A DNA stretch of 62,330 bases, from NCBI GenBank assembly GCA_947259355.1, contig CAMYMF010000010.1, forward strand, positions 68,356 to 130,685. The letters run 5' to 3'. The DNA is from an uncultured Nitrospirota bacterium. Lineage in GTDB: Bacteria; CG2-30-53-67. Numbering within the stretch: position 1 is the stretch's first letter; each line of letters opens with the position of its first letter. Shown here piece after piece: positions 35,698 through 43,625 of this stretch. The notes under the pieces are model-generated. The model had not been told where the DNA came from, did no database searches, and saw nothing but the letters and a program-made list of their open reading frames with translations. A program made the translations under genes and the position numbers.

Positions 35698-36996
35698 ATG
35701 GACGATTTTCTGCGAAAACATGCAGCCGAGCCGGGCAAGTGCATTCAATGCGGCGCCTGCCAGGCGGTCTGTCCGGTCTATGGTGAAACGCTGGATGAAA
35801 GCCGGGTGGCCCGCGGACGGATGGCCCTCATGGAGGCAGTCCTGCAGGGCGATCTCCTGCTGAGCGACCGTCTCAACGAAATTCTCACAAGTTGCATCGG
35901 ATGCAAGGCGTGCGCCACCAGCTGCCCTTCGGGGGCGAGTGCGGACTTCGTGAATCTGGTGGGCAAACTTCATCTCGCCGGAGCCAAGGGACTGCCCTTC
36001 TACCAAAAACTCCTCTCCCGTCAGATTTTTTTGAACCCGCAGGTTATGGCGGCATCTGCCCGGCTGTTGGATCTGCTCGGCCGGCGGCTTTACACGCCCC
36101 TGGCGGAGCTGAGGCTGGTGCATCCCTTTCTCCCCTTTATTCGAGACGGCAAGGGCCGGATTGTGCCGAGGCTTGACCCGGGCGCGCGGCGGGAACGGGC
36201 GCCATCCTGTCTGCCCGAGGGAGCGATTCGGGGGCGGGTCGCCCTTTTTCTCGGCTGCGGCGTGGAGCTGCTCTATCCGCAAAGTGCCGAGGCGGCCATG
36301 GAGACACTCACGGCCCGCGGTATCGAAGTGATTGTCCCGCCGGAGCAGGCCTGTTGCGGCGCGCCGAGCCTCCACATGGGTGATGCCGACACCGCCCGGA
36401 AACTGGTGTACCGCAATCTGGAAGCGCTGTCGGACCCGGACGTCGATGCCGTGGTCACACTCTGTGCCACCTGCGGGTACACCCTCAAAGAGCTGACGCC
36501 GCGGCTGTTCGGGAGCGAGTCGGCCGCAGCCCTCTCCGCGAAGATCCACGACCTGCAGGCCTTCCTGCGAGAATGCCCGGTGCCCGTGGAACAAGCGGCC
36601 ACGGTGCCCGATGGCCCTCCCCTGCGTGTCACCTACCACGAACCCTGCCATCTCGGGAGGGGGATGGGGGTCAAAGATGCGTCCCGAGAGATGCTCCAGA
36701 GCCTCCCGGGCATCGAGTATGTGGAGATGCGCGACGCAGACCGCTGCTGCGGCGGCGGCGGGCTCTTCTCGCTGAGCCACTATGATCTGGCTCTAAAAAT
36801 CGGCCGACACAAAGTCGAGCGCATCCGGGAGAGCGATGCGCAGGTCGTGGCCACAGCCTGTCCTGCCTGTCAGCTCCAACTGACGGACCTGCTGAACCGG
36901 GCCCAACTCGCGATCCCCGTCGTCCATGTGGTGGAACTGTCCCGAGAGATACCTCAGCTCGGGATGTCGGAAAAGGACGCCACCGGCGACGGATAA
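35698..36996 (+). CDS. glcF: Glycolate oxidase iron-sulfur subunit-like protein
   Basis: 432 residues. Two [4Fe-4S] motifs at the N-terminus (CIQCGACQAVCPVYGE and CIGCKACATSCPSG) are followed by two CCG domains with ACCGAPSLHMGD, CATCGYTL, CHLGRGMGV, RCCGGGGLFS and ACPACQLQL. This is the layout of GlcF and related (R)-hydroxy-acid dehydrogenase electron-transfer subunits. No FAD subunit (GlcD) is adjacent, so the partner is unknown. The start at 35698 (MDDFLRKHAAEPGKC) fits the family; upstream ATGs at 35650 are in frame, and all have weak ribosome-binding sites. Confidence 0.88.
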   Translation: MDDFLRKHAAEPGKCIQCGACQAVCPVYGETLDESRVARGRMALMEAVLQGDLLLSDRLNEILTSCIGCKACATSCPSGASADFVNLVGKLHLAGAKGLPFYQKLLSRQIFLNPQVMAASARLLDLLGRRLYTPLAELRLVHPFLPFIRDGKGRIVPRLDPGARRERAPSCLPEGAIRGRVALFLGCGVELLYPQSAEAAMETLTARGIEVIVPPEQACCGAPSLHMGDADTARKLVYRNLEALSDPDVDAVVTLCATCGYTLKELTPRLFGSESAAALSAKIHDLQAFLRECPVPVEQAATVPDGPPLRVTYHEPCHLGRGMGVKDASREMLQSLPGIEYVEMRDADRCCGGGGLFSLSHYDLALKIGRHKVERIRESDAQVVATACPACQLQLTDLLNRAQLAIPVVHVVELSREIPQLGMSEKDATGDG

Positions 36997-37081
36997 AGGC
37001 CGGCGGTCTGTAGGGTTTATTGGGGGCCGACAACAGAGACTGCCGGGACGGCATGGGGCGCGGGTAGCGCTGAAAAACCCC

Positions 37082-37110
37082 TTTACATCGGCTCGGTCGC
37101 GGCCTATAAT
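37082..37110 (+). promoter_or_regulatory. Sigma70 promoter for the transaldolase gene
   Basis: TTTACA (37082-37087), 17-base spacer, TATAAT (37105-37110). The leader to the ATG at 37207 would be about 90 bases. Confidence 0.75.
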
Positions 37111-37206
37111 GGGACCCTTTCTGCACGGACGTCGCTTTCCGCGGGAGTGGCCTTCTTCGCGGAGTGCTCCTATTTTTCAACAGGCAGGGCGGTGATTGGA
37201 GGAGCT

Positions 37207-37854
37207 ATGAAATTCTTTATCGACACAGCGGACGTTTCTGAGATTCGCGAGGGCTTGTCCCTCGGTCTGGTGGATGGCGTCACGACCAACCCCTCACTGT
37301 TGGCGAAAACGGGCCGGGGGTTTCGCGAGGTCATCGAGGAAATCTGCGAAATCGTCGACGGTCCCATCAACGCGGAAGTCGTCAGCACCGACGTGGAAGG
37401 GATGCTGAAAGAGGCCCGAGACGTGGCGAACCTCCATCCCAATATCGTTGTGAAGATCCCCATGATCGAGACGGGAATGCAGGCCGTGCGCGTCCTGGCG
37501 GCGGAGGGGATCCGAACCAACGTCACCCTCGTCTTTTCGCCGACCCAGGCCCTGATTGCCGCCAAAGCGGGCGCCTCCTATGTGAGTCCCTTCGTAGGGC
37601 GGCTCGATGACATCAGCCACGTCGGCCTGGAGCTGGTGGAGCAGATCGACACCATCTACCAGAATTACGCATACGAAACCGAGATCATCGTGGCCAGCGT
37701 CCGCAACCCCCTGCACGTCCTGGAGGCAGCCCTGGTCGGCGCCGACATCGCCACCATACCGCTGAAGGTGATGAAGCAGCTCATGAAGCACTCCCTGACA
37801 GACGTGGGACTGAAGAAGTTCCTCCAGGACTGGGAGAAAGTGCCCAAAGGATAA
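37207..37854 (+). CDS. tal: Transaldolase, short (MipB/fructose-6-phosphate aldolase-like) type
   Basis: 215 residues. Begins [16 protein letters not shown] and has [20 protein letters not shown] with the Schiff-base Lys, then [20 protein letters not shown] and [11 protein letters not shown]. These mark the short transaldolase subfamily. It moves a three-carbon ketol unit between sugar phosphates in the pentose phosphate pathway. GGAGGAG stands just upstream of the ATG. fmdB follows after 17 bases. Confidence 0.95.
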   Translation: MKFFIDTADVSEIREGLSLGLVDGVTTNPSLLAKTGRGFREVIEEICEIVDGPINAEVVSTDVEGMLKEARDVANLHPNIVVKIPMIETGMQAVRVLAAEGIRTNVTLVFSPTQALIAAKAGASYVSPFVGRLDDISHVGLELVEQIDTIYQNYAYETEIIVASVRNPLHVLEAALVGADIATIPLKVMKQLMKHSLTDVGLKKFLQDWEKVPKG

Positions 37855-37871
37855 TACCGGACCCACAGGAA

Positions 37872-38078
37872 ATGCCCATCTACGAATATCTCTGCAGCGA
37901 CTGTTGTGAGGCCTTTGAAACGATTGTCAGCGGGGGACGGGAACAGGATGTACGCTGTCCCCGTTGTGAGAGCGAAGCGGTGGTGCGGAAGCTCTCCGTC
38001 TTTGCCTCCCGGGGGACCGACAAAGGCGGGGCCTCGTGTAGCGGCTGCAAGGCCACGTCGTGTAGCTCCTGCGGATGA
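37872..38078 (+). CDS. FmdB-family zinc-ribbon protein
   Basis: 68 residues. MPIYEYLCSDCCEAFE and CPRCES form the zinc ribbon typical of FmdB-like regulators, followed by a Cys/Ser-rich tail SCSGCKATSCSSCG. Function is poorly known; FmdB was named from a formamidase/amidase locus. Spacing of 17 bases suggests co-transcription with the transaldolase gene. Confidence 0.9.
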   Translation: MPIYEYLCSDCCEAFETIVSGGREQDVRCPRCESEAVVRKLSVFASRGTDKGGASCSGCKATSCSSCG

Positions 38079-38224
38079 ATATCCGTCTTACCGAGCCCTC
38101 GGAATGCGCCCGGGCGCACCGGCCCTCTTCTCCGGGTTTCTTCCGATCTTGAACGCCCGAGCAAAGGCAATCGGCTGATATGGTCTGTCCGACACGGATG
38201 CCCTCGGCCAATGCGTGAATTCCC

Positions 38225-38252
38225 TTGACTTTGGATATAACGTTGTTATATT
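38225..38252 (+). promoter_or_regulatory. Promoter with embedded inverted-repeat operator before the IclR gene
   Basis: TTGACT (38225-38230), 16-base spacer, TATATT (38247-38252). A perfect inverted repeat, ATATAAC-GTT-GTTATAT (38235-38251), lies between and over the two boxes, well placed for autorepression by the IclR-type protein. Confidence 0.7.
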
Positions 38253-38280
38253 TAGACACAAGCGGTATGAAGATATTATA

Positions 38281-39162
38281 ATGTTTTTATCTGCTGGACC
38301 CTCAAGCATGAAAACCAACCTCCTTGGCGCCTCCTCTCCAGCGGCAGCGCTTCCCAAGGAAGGCAGCCAACGGGCCGCAAAGAAGAAGGCCGACTACGAG
38401 ATCAAATCGGTCTCCAACGCCCTCGATCTGCTCGAAGCACTGACCGGCGAGGAAGCCGAACTGGGGGTCACCGAACTGGCCAAGCGGCTGTCGCTGCACA
38501 AGAACAATGTCTTTCGTCTCCTGGCAACCCTGGAGCTCAGGGGTTACGTGGAGCAGAACAAGATCACTGAGAACTACCGCCTTGGACTGAAACCCCTGCA
38601 GCTGGGCAAGGCCTTTCAGAAACACTGCGGCCTCACCACCCGGTCCCGTGAAATTACCCGGCAGCTGGTGGCGGACTGCAATGAGACCGTCTCCATCGGG
38701 GTGTTTAGAGGCGGCAAAGTGATCTATATCGACGTTGAGGAAACGGCCAAATCGGTCCGGGTTGTCTCCCGGCTCGGGGCGGTACTTCCGGCACACTGCA
38801 CCTCCATTGGCAAGGTCATGCTGGCCTTCCGGTCGCAGAAGGAGATTCTGGAGTTGCTGAAAGAGACTCCGCTGAAACCCTATACGCCCCAGACCCTCAC
38901 CGATCCGCAGGCACTGATGCACCAGTTTGACCAGATCCGTCGCCAGGGCTACGCCACGGACAACGAGGAATATGAAGAGTCGGTGAAGTGCGTGGCCGTT
39001 CCCATCAGGAATTACAGTCGGCAGGTGGTGGCGGGGATGTCCCTTTCCGGACCGGCCCATCGACTTCCCGAGCATCGCCTGCGCGACGAGTTGATTCCAC
39101 TCATCGTGGATGCCGGGCGGGAGCTGTCCCGACGCTTGGGCTATGACCTGGCGCTTGGCTGA
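38281..39162 (+). CDS. IclR-family transcriptional regulator
   Basis: 293 residues. A basic N-terminal tail precedes the winged helix (SVSNALDLLEALTGEEAELG, then VTELAKRLSLHKNNVFRLL) and the IclR effector domain (SVRVVSRLGAVLPAHCTSIG, then NEEYEESVKCVAVPI). It would bind DNA as a dimer or tetramer and respond to a small carboxylate-like ligand. Start uncertain: ATG 38281 or 38308, neither with a good ribosome-binding site; 38281 lies about 22 bases after the predicted transcription start. The neighbouring downstream gene is cooC. Confidence 0.88.
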   Translation: MFLSAGPSSMKTNLLGASSPAAALPKEGSQRAAKKKADYEIKSVSNALDLLEALTGEEAELGVTELAKRLSLHKNNVFRLLATLELRGYVEQNKITENYRLGLKPLQLGKAFQKHCGLTTRSREITRQLVADCNETVSIGVFRGGKVIYIDVEETAKSVRVVSRLGAVLPAHCTSIGKVMLAFRSQKEILELLKETPLKPYTPQTLTDPQALMHQFDQIRRQGYATDNEEYEESVKCVAVPIRNYSRQVVAGMSLSGPAHRLPEHRLRDELIPLIVDAGRELSRRLGYDLALG

Positions 39163-39213
39163 CCGGGTGCATTCCGCAGGGCCGTCGAACATCACGCACT
39201 TTAGGAGCATGAC

Positions 39214-39996
39214 ATGAAAATAGCTGTCTCGGGTAAAGGCGGGGTTGGTAAAACCACCTTCGCGGGCACCCTTGCGAGGCTGCTCTCGGAGAAGGGCTTT
39301 ACCGTCATCGCCGTGGACGCGGACCCCGATGCAAACCTTGGCTCGGCCATCGGGTTTACCCCGGAGCAGATCGATGCCATCCGGCCCATCGCCGAGCTGC
39401 ACGACCTCATCGAAGAGCGCACCGGCGCTCGACCGGGCAGCATGGGCGGGGTCTTCAAGCTCAACCCCAAGGTGGAAGACATCCCGGACCGTTATGCCCT
39501 GAAGATGGACCATATCCGGCTCCTCACCCTGGGTCGGGCGAAGAAAGGCGGCGGCGGTTGTTACTGCCCCGAAGGCGTCTTCCTGAAACGGCTGTTGGGC
39601 CATCTGATTCTGCGCAGCGAAGAAGTGGTACTGCTCGATATGGAAGCGGGCATCGAACACTTGAGTCGGGGCACCACGAGCCATGTGGATGCTTTCATCG
39701 TGATCGTCGAGCCGGGCAAGCGGAGTCTGCAGACCGCCGAAGAGGTGCGGCGCATGGCCGCCGATCTGGGGATTCGCTCGATTCTGATCGTGGGCAACAA
39801 GGTCGCGTCCCCGGAGGAGCTGGCTTTCCTGAAGGAGCAGTTCTCTGCCGAGGAATTTCTCGGCGCCCTCTCTTTTGACCGAACGGTTGTTGAAGCCGAT
39901 CTCAAAGGAATCGCCCCTTACGACGCGGGCAGCCGGGTCGTAGACGACACACGGGAAGTCCTGGAGCGGCTACTGCAGCAGCTCCAGAAGAACTGA
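39214..39996 (+). CDS. cooC: CooC-type nickel-insertion ATPase (CODH maturation)
   Basis: 260 residues, MinD/SIMIBI fold. The deviant P-loop is VSGKGGVGKTTFAG, with AVDADPDANLGSAIG next, CYCPEG containing the CxC that binds metal between subunits, and LLDMEAGIEHLSRGT. CooC inserts nickel into the C-cluster of carbon monoxide dehydrogenase. No CODH gene is in the window, but the folate one-carbon genes follow at once, in line with a Wood-Ljungdahl pathway. TTAGGAGC precedes the ATG. Confidence 0.92.
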   Translation: MKIAVSGKGGVGKTTFAGTLARLLSEKGFTVIAVDADPDANLGSAIGFTPEQIDAIRPIAELHDLIEERTGARPGSMGGVFKLNPKVEDIPDRYALKMDHIRLLTLGRAKKGGGGCYCPEGVFLKRLLGHLILRSEEVVLLDMEAGIEHLSRGTTSHVDAFIVIVEPGKRSLQTAEEVRRMAADLGIRSILIVGNKVASPEELAFLKEQFSAEEFLGALSFDRTVVEADLKGIAPYDAGSRVVDDTREVLERLLQQLQKN

Positions 39997-40028
39997 ACGC
40001 GGGGTGACAATCCCAGCAGGCTATCAGT

Positions 40029-40601
40029 GTGGTCGACAAAGCGCGCCTTCGAAAAGAGACTCTGAAAAGACGGGATGCTCTCTCCGCGCGCGAGAGAGAA
40101 ACGAAAAGCGCCCAGATCGCCGAGCGCTTCTTCTCTCTGCCCGAGTACGCAAGCGCCCGAACCATCTTCGTCTATGCCGCCTTTCGCAGTGAAGTGCAGA
40201 CACAGAGCCTGATGGTAGAAATGCTGCAAGGCGGCCGGCGTCTTGTGGCTTCTCGGACCGACCCCGCCGCGCGGCGGCTCGCCCTGTTTGAGATCGACGA
40301 TCCTCTACAGGACCTCATCTCCGGCTACATGGGGATTCCCGAACCCGCGGCGGACGCCTCCCGGGCCATCGCCCTGGAGGCGTTGGATCTGGTCGTGACC
40401 CCGGCGGTGGGGTACGATCCGTCGGGGAACCGTCTCGGTTACGGGGGCGGTTACTACGACCGTCTTTTCGAGCAAGTGCGCGCCGACGCGCCCCGCGTCG
40501 GCTTCGCCTTCGAAGCACAGATCGTCTCAAGCATACCCACCGAGCCACACGACGCCCGGATCCCAATCATTGTGACCGAAGCCCGGGTGATCCGCATCTG
40601 A
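40029..40601 (+). CDS. 5-formyltetrahydrofolate cyclo-ligase
   Basis: 190 residues. RLRKETLKRRDALS at the N-terminus, then FVYAAFRSEVQT, and the signature NRLGYGGGYYDRLF near the end. It uses ATP to turn 5-formyl-THF into 5,10-methenyl-THF. The start is GTG at 40029, 32 bases after cooC, so probably the same transcript. It converges on folD. Confidence 0.94.
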   Translation: MVDKARLRKETLKRRDALSARERETKSAQIAERFFSLPEYASARTIFVYAAFRSEVQTQSLMVEMLQGGRRLVASRTDPAARRLALFEIDDPLQDLISGYMGIPEPAADASRAIALEALDLVVTPAVGYDPSGNRLGYGGGYYDRLFEQVRADAPRVGFAFEAQIVSSIPTEPHDARIPIIVTEARVIRI

Positions 40602-40677
40602 AGCGATTTCGCGAAGCGGCGCGGAAGCGTCTTTCTTTCAAGGGGCCCAACACCGCACGGCCCGTGCCGTCAATGGA

Positions 40678-41592
40678 TCAGCTCAACTCGTGCTGAATCT
40701 TGCAGGCCTTCAGGGCGTTTCGCATCAGCATCATGTTTGTCACGACGCCGACGCCGCCTGGCACCGGCGTGATGGCAGAGGCCACGGTGCTGACCTCATC
40801 GAAGGCAACATCGCCGACGGTTTTTGTCTTCGGCTTTCCCTTGTCGTTGAGAACGGGGTCGCCTTGGTCGTCGAGCACTTTGACCCGGTTGATGCCGACG
40901 TCCACCACAACGGCCCCGGGCTTCACTTGATGCTTGCGAATCAGGTTGGGCACGCCCGCGCCCACGATGAGAATGTCCGCGCCGAGGGTGTGCTTGTCCG
41001 AATTGCCCGCCTGGGCCGTGAAGATATGTACGTTGGTGGTCGTCGCATTGCGGTTCAGACAGAGGAGCATGGCCGGTTTGCCCACGATATTGCTGTGTCC
41101 CACCACCACAATTTCCGCACCCTCAAATTCAATCCCCGCCCGCTCCAGGATCTCGACGCAGGCCGCCGGGGTGGCCGGGGCAAAGGTCACCTCCCCGAGA
41201 GTCAGCTTGCCCATGTTATAGGGATGGAAGCAGTCGATGTCTTTGTTGAGGTCGATGCTGTTGATGACCACGGAATCGGAGATCTGATCTGGAAAGGGCC
41301 GCAGCGGCAGGATCCCGCTTACCTTGGGGTCCTCATTCAATTCCCGGACGATCCCCATCACGTCCGTTTCGCTGGCATCGGCCGCGGGATTGGCATTGGT
41401 GTAGGCGAAGCCGACTTCTTCGCAGAACTTCTCCACCTGCCCCCGGTACATCTTCGCGCCGAAGTTTTCCCCCACCAACAGGGTGGCAATGCCCGGAGTA
41501 ATCCCCTTGCCCTTGAGGGTGTTGACTTCCTCCTGGATCTCCTGCTTGATCTCATTGGCAATGGCCACACAGTCTATGACTTTCGCCGACAT
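40678..41592 (-). CDS. folD: FolD-family methylenetetrahydrofolate dehydrogenase, cyclohydrolase site altered
   Basis: 304 residues. VVGHSNIVGKPAMLLCLNR and TPVPGGVGVVTNMMLMRNA mark FolD. In the catalytic motif YxxxKxK this protein has Y49-RGQ-V53-E-K55, so the key Lys (K56 in human MTHFD1, K54 in E. coli) is Val. The region normally GILVQLPLP reads GILPLRPFP, so the partner Gln (human Q100) is Leu97. The Asp of NKDIDCF is kept. Dehydrogenase activity may remain while cyclohydrolase is lost; the FchA gene upstream could supply it. GGAGGGAGGAG precedes the ATG. Confidence 0.9.
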   Translation of the reverse strand: MSAKVIDCVAIANEIKQEIQEEVNTLKGKGITPGIATLLVGENFGAKMYRGQVEKFCEEVGFAYTNANPAADASETDVMGIVRELNEDPKVSGILPLRPFPDQISDSVVINSIDLNKDIDCFHPYNMGKLTLGEVTFAPATPAACVEILERAGIEFEGAEIVVVGHSNIVGKPAMLLCLNRNATTTNVHIFTAQAGNSDKHTLGADILIVGAGVPNLIRKHQVKPGAVVVDVGINRVKVLDDQGDPVLNDKGKPKTKTVGDVAFDEVSTVASAITPVPGGVGVVTNMMLMRNALKACKIQHELS

Positions 41593-41751
41593 CTTCTCCT
41601 CCCTCCGTGCTGGACGGCGCAGCGAGCCCCCCCCCGCAGCCGTGCCGTCTGATTTCTGCAATCCCCCGGCCCCCTGGTGCGACCGGAAGCGAGCCTGGAT
41701 ATTGTATGAGTAATCGTCATGAGAGGCCGTAGAGGCGCCGCAGCCAAGGCA

Positions 41752-41808
41752 CAGAAGATTTTCTGGCTGAAGACATATTGCAATATTTCGAAGTCAGAAA
41801 ATTTTCTG
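41752..41808. promoter_or_regulatory. Paired palindromes upstream of folD
   Basis: CAGAAGATTTTCTG (41752-41765) and the perfect palindrome CAGAAAATTTTCTG (41795-41808) are two copies of one 14-base site with centres 43 bases apart, about four helical turns. A perfect 12-base palindrome, ATATTGCAATAT (41775-41786), lies between them. They sit 160-216 bases before the folD start and look like binding sites for a dimeric regulator. Confidence 0.55.
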
Positions 41809-41870
41809 TAACGCAGCATGCGGCAGCCTATCCGGCCTCGTAATAGATTTACTCAGGCAATATCCGGGCT

Positions 41871-42500
41871 TCATCCCATCTTCTCGTAGGTCAGGGCGAC
41901 CACCTCATCCCGCAACTGCCCCACCTCCCGGAGAACCTCCTGCACCCGCTGCCACTTGGCGCCCGTGAAGGATGGATCTCGAATCGCGTTGAGATTGATC
42001 TTGACGTTCATGGCCGCGGCCTGGGCACAGGCATCCGCAAAAAGCGCGGCCACCCCGGCATCGCTGACGGCCTGCACGTTGCCGATGGCCGCCGCAGTGC
42101 CGCTCAGACGGGCGACGCTCAGGGCCTTTTCACAGATCTGGAAGGGTACTTCGGTGGCCGCGCCCTTGAGTCCCTCCTGAATTCTGGCGGAGCGGATCTT
42201 CTTCTGCTCCTCCGTCTCCTTGGGCAATTTGTAGGCCTCGGACACGGCGGAGAAGGCCTCCGTGTCTTCCTGCACCAGGCGCTGCAGATCGGCGCGCACG
42301 GCTTCCGTATCCCGCAGCAGCGCATCAATGTCGCGCTGTACCGCCTGATACTTCTCTTTGCCCGTGGTGAGGTTTCCCACCATGCTGACCAGGGCGGCCC
42401 CCAGGCTCCCCACCAGGGCCGCCGCGCTGCCGCCGCCCGGCTCAGGAGCGCGGGAAGCGAGTTTGTCGATATAATGCCGCATCGGCCCGTCAAGATACAT
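41871..42500 (-). CDS. fchA: FchA-type methenyltetrahydrofolate cyclohydrolase (cyclodeaminase family)
   Basis: 209 residues, the stand-alone form of the formiminotransferase-cyclodeaminase fold. APEPGGGSAAALVGSLGAAL is the substrate-binding Gly-rich motif, followed by SMVGNLTTGKEKY and AIGNVQAVSDAGVAALFADA. Stand-alone members act as methenyl-THF cyclohydrolase in acetogens and relatives. It lies upstream of folD on the same strand but has its own promoter at 42562-42590; the gap of 278 bases before folD holds paired palindromes. GGGAGGAG precedes the ATG. Confidence 0.9.
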   Translation of the reverse strand: MYLDGPMRHYIDKLASRAPEPGGGSAAALVGSLGAALVSMVGNLTTGKEKYQAVQRDIDALLRDTEAVRADLQRLVQEDTEAFSAVSEAYKLPKETEEQKKIRSARIQEGLKGAATEVPFQICEKALSVARLSGTAAAIGNVQAVSDAGVAALFADACAQAAAMNVKINLNAIRDPSFTGAKWQRVQEVLREVGQLRDEVVALTYEKMG

Positions 42501-42561
42501 GAACTCCTCCCTGAATTCGGTTCGTTTGTGCGCAGGATACTAAAAAGGCTTGAAAGTGGGC

Positions 42562-42590
42562 ATCATAATCTGCACCATGGCGCTTGTCAA
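42562..42590 (-). promoter_or_regulatory. Sigma70 promoter for fchA
   Basis: On the minus strand: TTGACA (42590-42585), 17 bases, TATGAT (42567-42562), 62 bases before the fchA ATG. Confidence 0.75.
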
Positions 42591-42645
42591 GCCTTTTGGG
42601 CTTGAGGAAAGTGTCGGCGCGATAACGCCTAACCCCTGAAAAAGA

Positions 42646-42675
42646 TTGACAGATTCGGCGCAAAACTGCTATAAA
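42646..42675 (+). promoter_or_regulatory. Sigma70 promoter for the HNH gene
   Basis: TTGACA (42646-42651), 18 bases, TATAAA (42670-42675), about 100 bases before the ATG at 42779. Divergent to the fchA promoter. Confidence 0.75.
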
Positions 42676-42778
42676 CAAACAAGCCGGCGCCATCGGGGAT
42701 CGCCTGCATATCCCGCCATGGGGGGATGTGCAGGGAAACGCCGGGATTGGGCTCTACGCAAGGCAGGAACCGTCCCCC

Positions 42779-43294
42779 ATGAACAGCAACGTCCTGGTAC
42801 TGAACGCAAGCTACGAACCGATCAATATCTGCATGGCCCGCCGGGCCCTGGTGTTGGTGCTCAAAGGGGTCGCCATTTGCGAGGAAGCGAGTCCCCACTA
42901 TTTCCACTCCCCCACCCGCAAGATACCCATCCCATCGGTCATCCGTCTGCGCCATTATGTCAGGATCCCGCGCATTCGAGAGAAGCGCCCGACGAAGAAG
43001 AACGTCCTGATCCGGGACAGGAACATCTGCCAATACTGTGGAAAACGGGCGAGTCCATCGGAGCTGACCCTCGATCACATCGTCCCCAAATGCAAGGGGG
43101 GCAAAACCCGATGGGAGAATCTCGTCGCCTGCTGCCGGCGCTGCAATTCGCGCAAGGGCGATCAGGCCATGAAGGACGCAGGCATGTCGCTTCTGAAACG
43201 CCCCCGTGAGCCGGTCCACCCTTTCCAGCTTCATTTCTTTCGCGCGCGGGGCAACGTCCGGAAACGGTGGCGCAAATATCTCTACTACAGTTAG
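42779..43294 (+). CDS. HNH endonuclease family protein
   Basis: 171 residues. Begins MNSNVLVLNASYEPIN, typical of a widespread chromosomal HNH family. The nuclease fold has CQYCGKRAS, then LTLDHIVPKCKGGKTRWENL and CCRRCNSRKGD, so both zinc-binding Cys pairs and the HNH catalytic His are present. These proteins are usually single-copy housekeeping-like genes of unclear role, not restriction enzymes. The stop codon TAG shares its last G with the palindromic element that follows. Confidence 0.9.
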   Translation: MNSNVLVLNASYEPINICMARRALVLVLKGVAICEEASPHYFHSPTRKIPIPSVIRLRHYVRIPRIREKRPTKKNVLIRDRNICQYCGKRASPSELTLDHIVPKCKGGKTRWENLVACCRRCNSRKGDQAMKDAGMSLLKRPREPVHPFQLHFFRARGNVRKRWRKYLYYS

Positions 43295-43472
43295 GGCTCG
43301 CTCAGAAATACATTCACAATTTCGCATCCCGTCTTCGGGCCATCTTTCGTCGCGTCTTAATCACAAAATCCTCGAATTAGCGCTGCTAGTCCTGCGGTTT
43401 TGCTCAATCGGCGCAACAAAATCTGACCCAAATACGGGCGCGAATTCTGTGAATCTATTTTTGAGCGAACCC
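43294..43472. mobile_element. MITE-like palindromic element of about 179 bases
   Basis: The left end GGGCTCGCTCAGAAATACAT is repeated, inverted, at the right end (TATTTTTGAGCGAACCC, ending 43472). Imperfect complementarity continues inward through CCCGTCTTCGGG against its partner to a centre at TTAGCGCTGCTAG (about 43377-43389). The whole segment could fold into one long hairpin. It has no open frame. No second copy is in the window, so mobility is inferred from form. It fills most of the gap before the next gene. Confidence 0.6.
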
Positions 43473-43572
43473 TTCGAAAGACGCAAAGACCTCTGCGGGC
43501 TTCGCCCAACAGGAAGCGATCGGCAGACCCAGCCTGCGTACCCGAATTTGTTTGTGCCGGGTCAGAATCTGA

Positions 43573-43601
43573 TTGACAGACCCCATCCCTTTACCTTATT
43601 T
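43573..43601 (+). promoter_or_regulatory. Sigma70 promoter for the MinD/FlhG-type gene
   Basis: TTGACA (43573-43578), 17-base spacer, TTATTT (43596-43601), with the start codon only 25 bases downstream of the -10 box. Confidence 0.6.
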
Positions 43602-43625
43602 TATCTCATACATCATGGAGGGATG

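Noticed and set aside
38302..39684. Long antisense open frame opposite the IclR and cooC genes
   Set aside because: Both sense genes have clear family motifs; the antisense frame has none and spans two unrelated genes.
40678..41592. FolD as a decaying pseudogene because of lost catalytic residues
   Set aside because: The frame, length, NAD(P)-binding region and ribosome-binding site are intact, and FchA next door supplies the missing activity.
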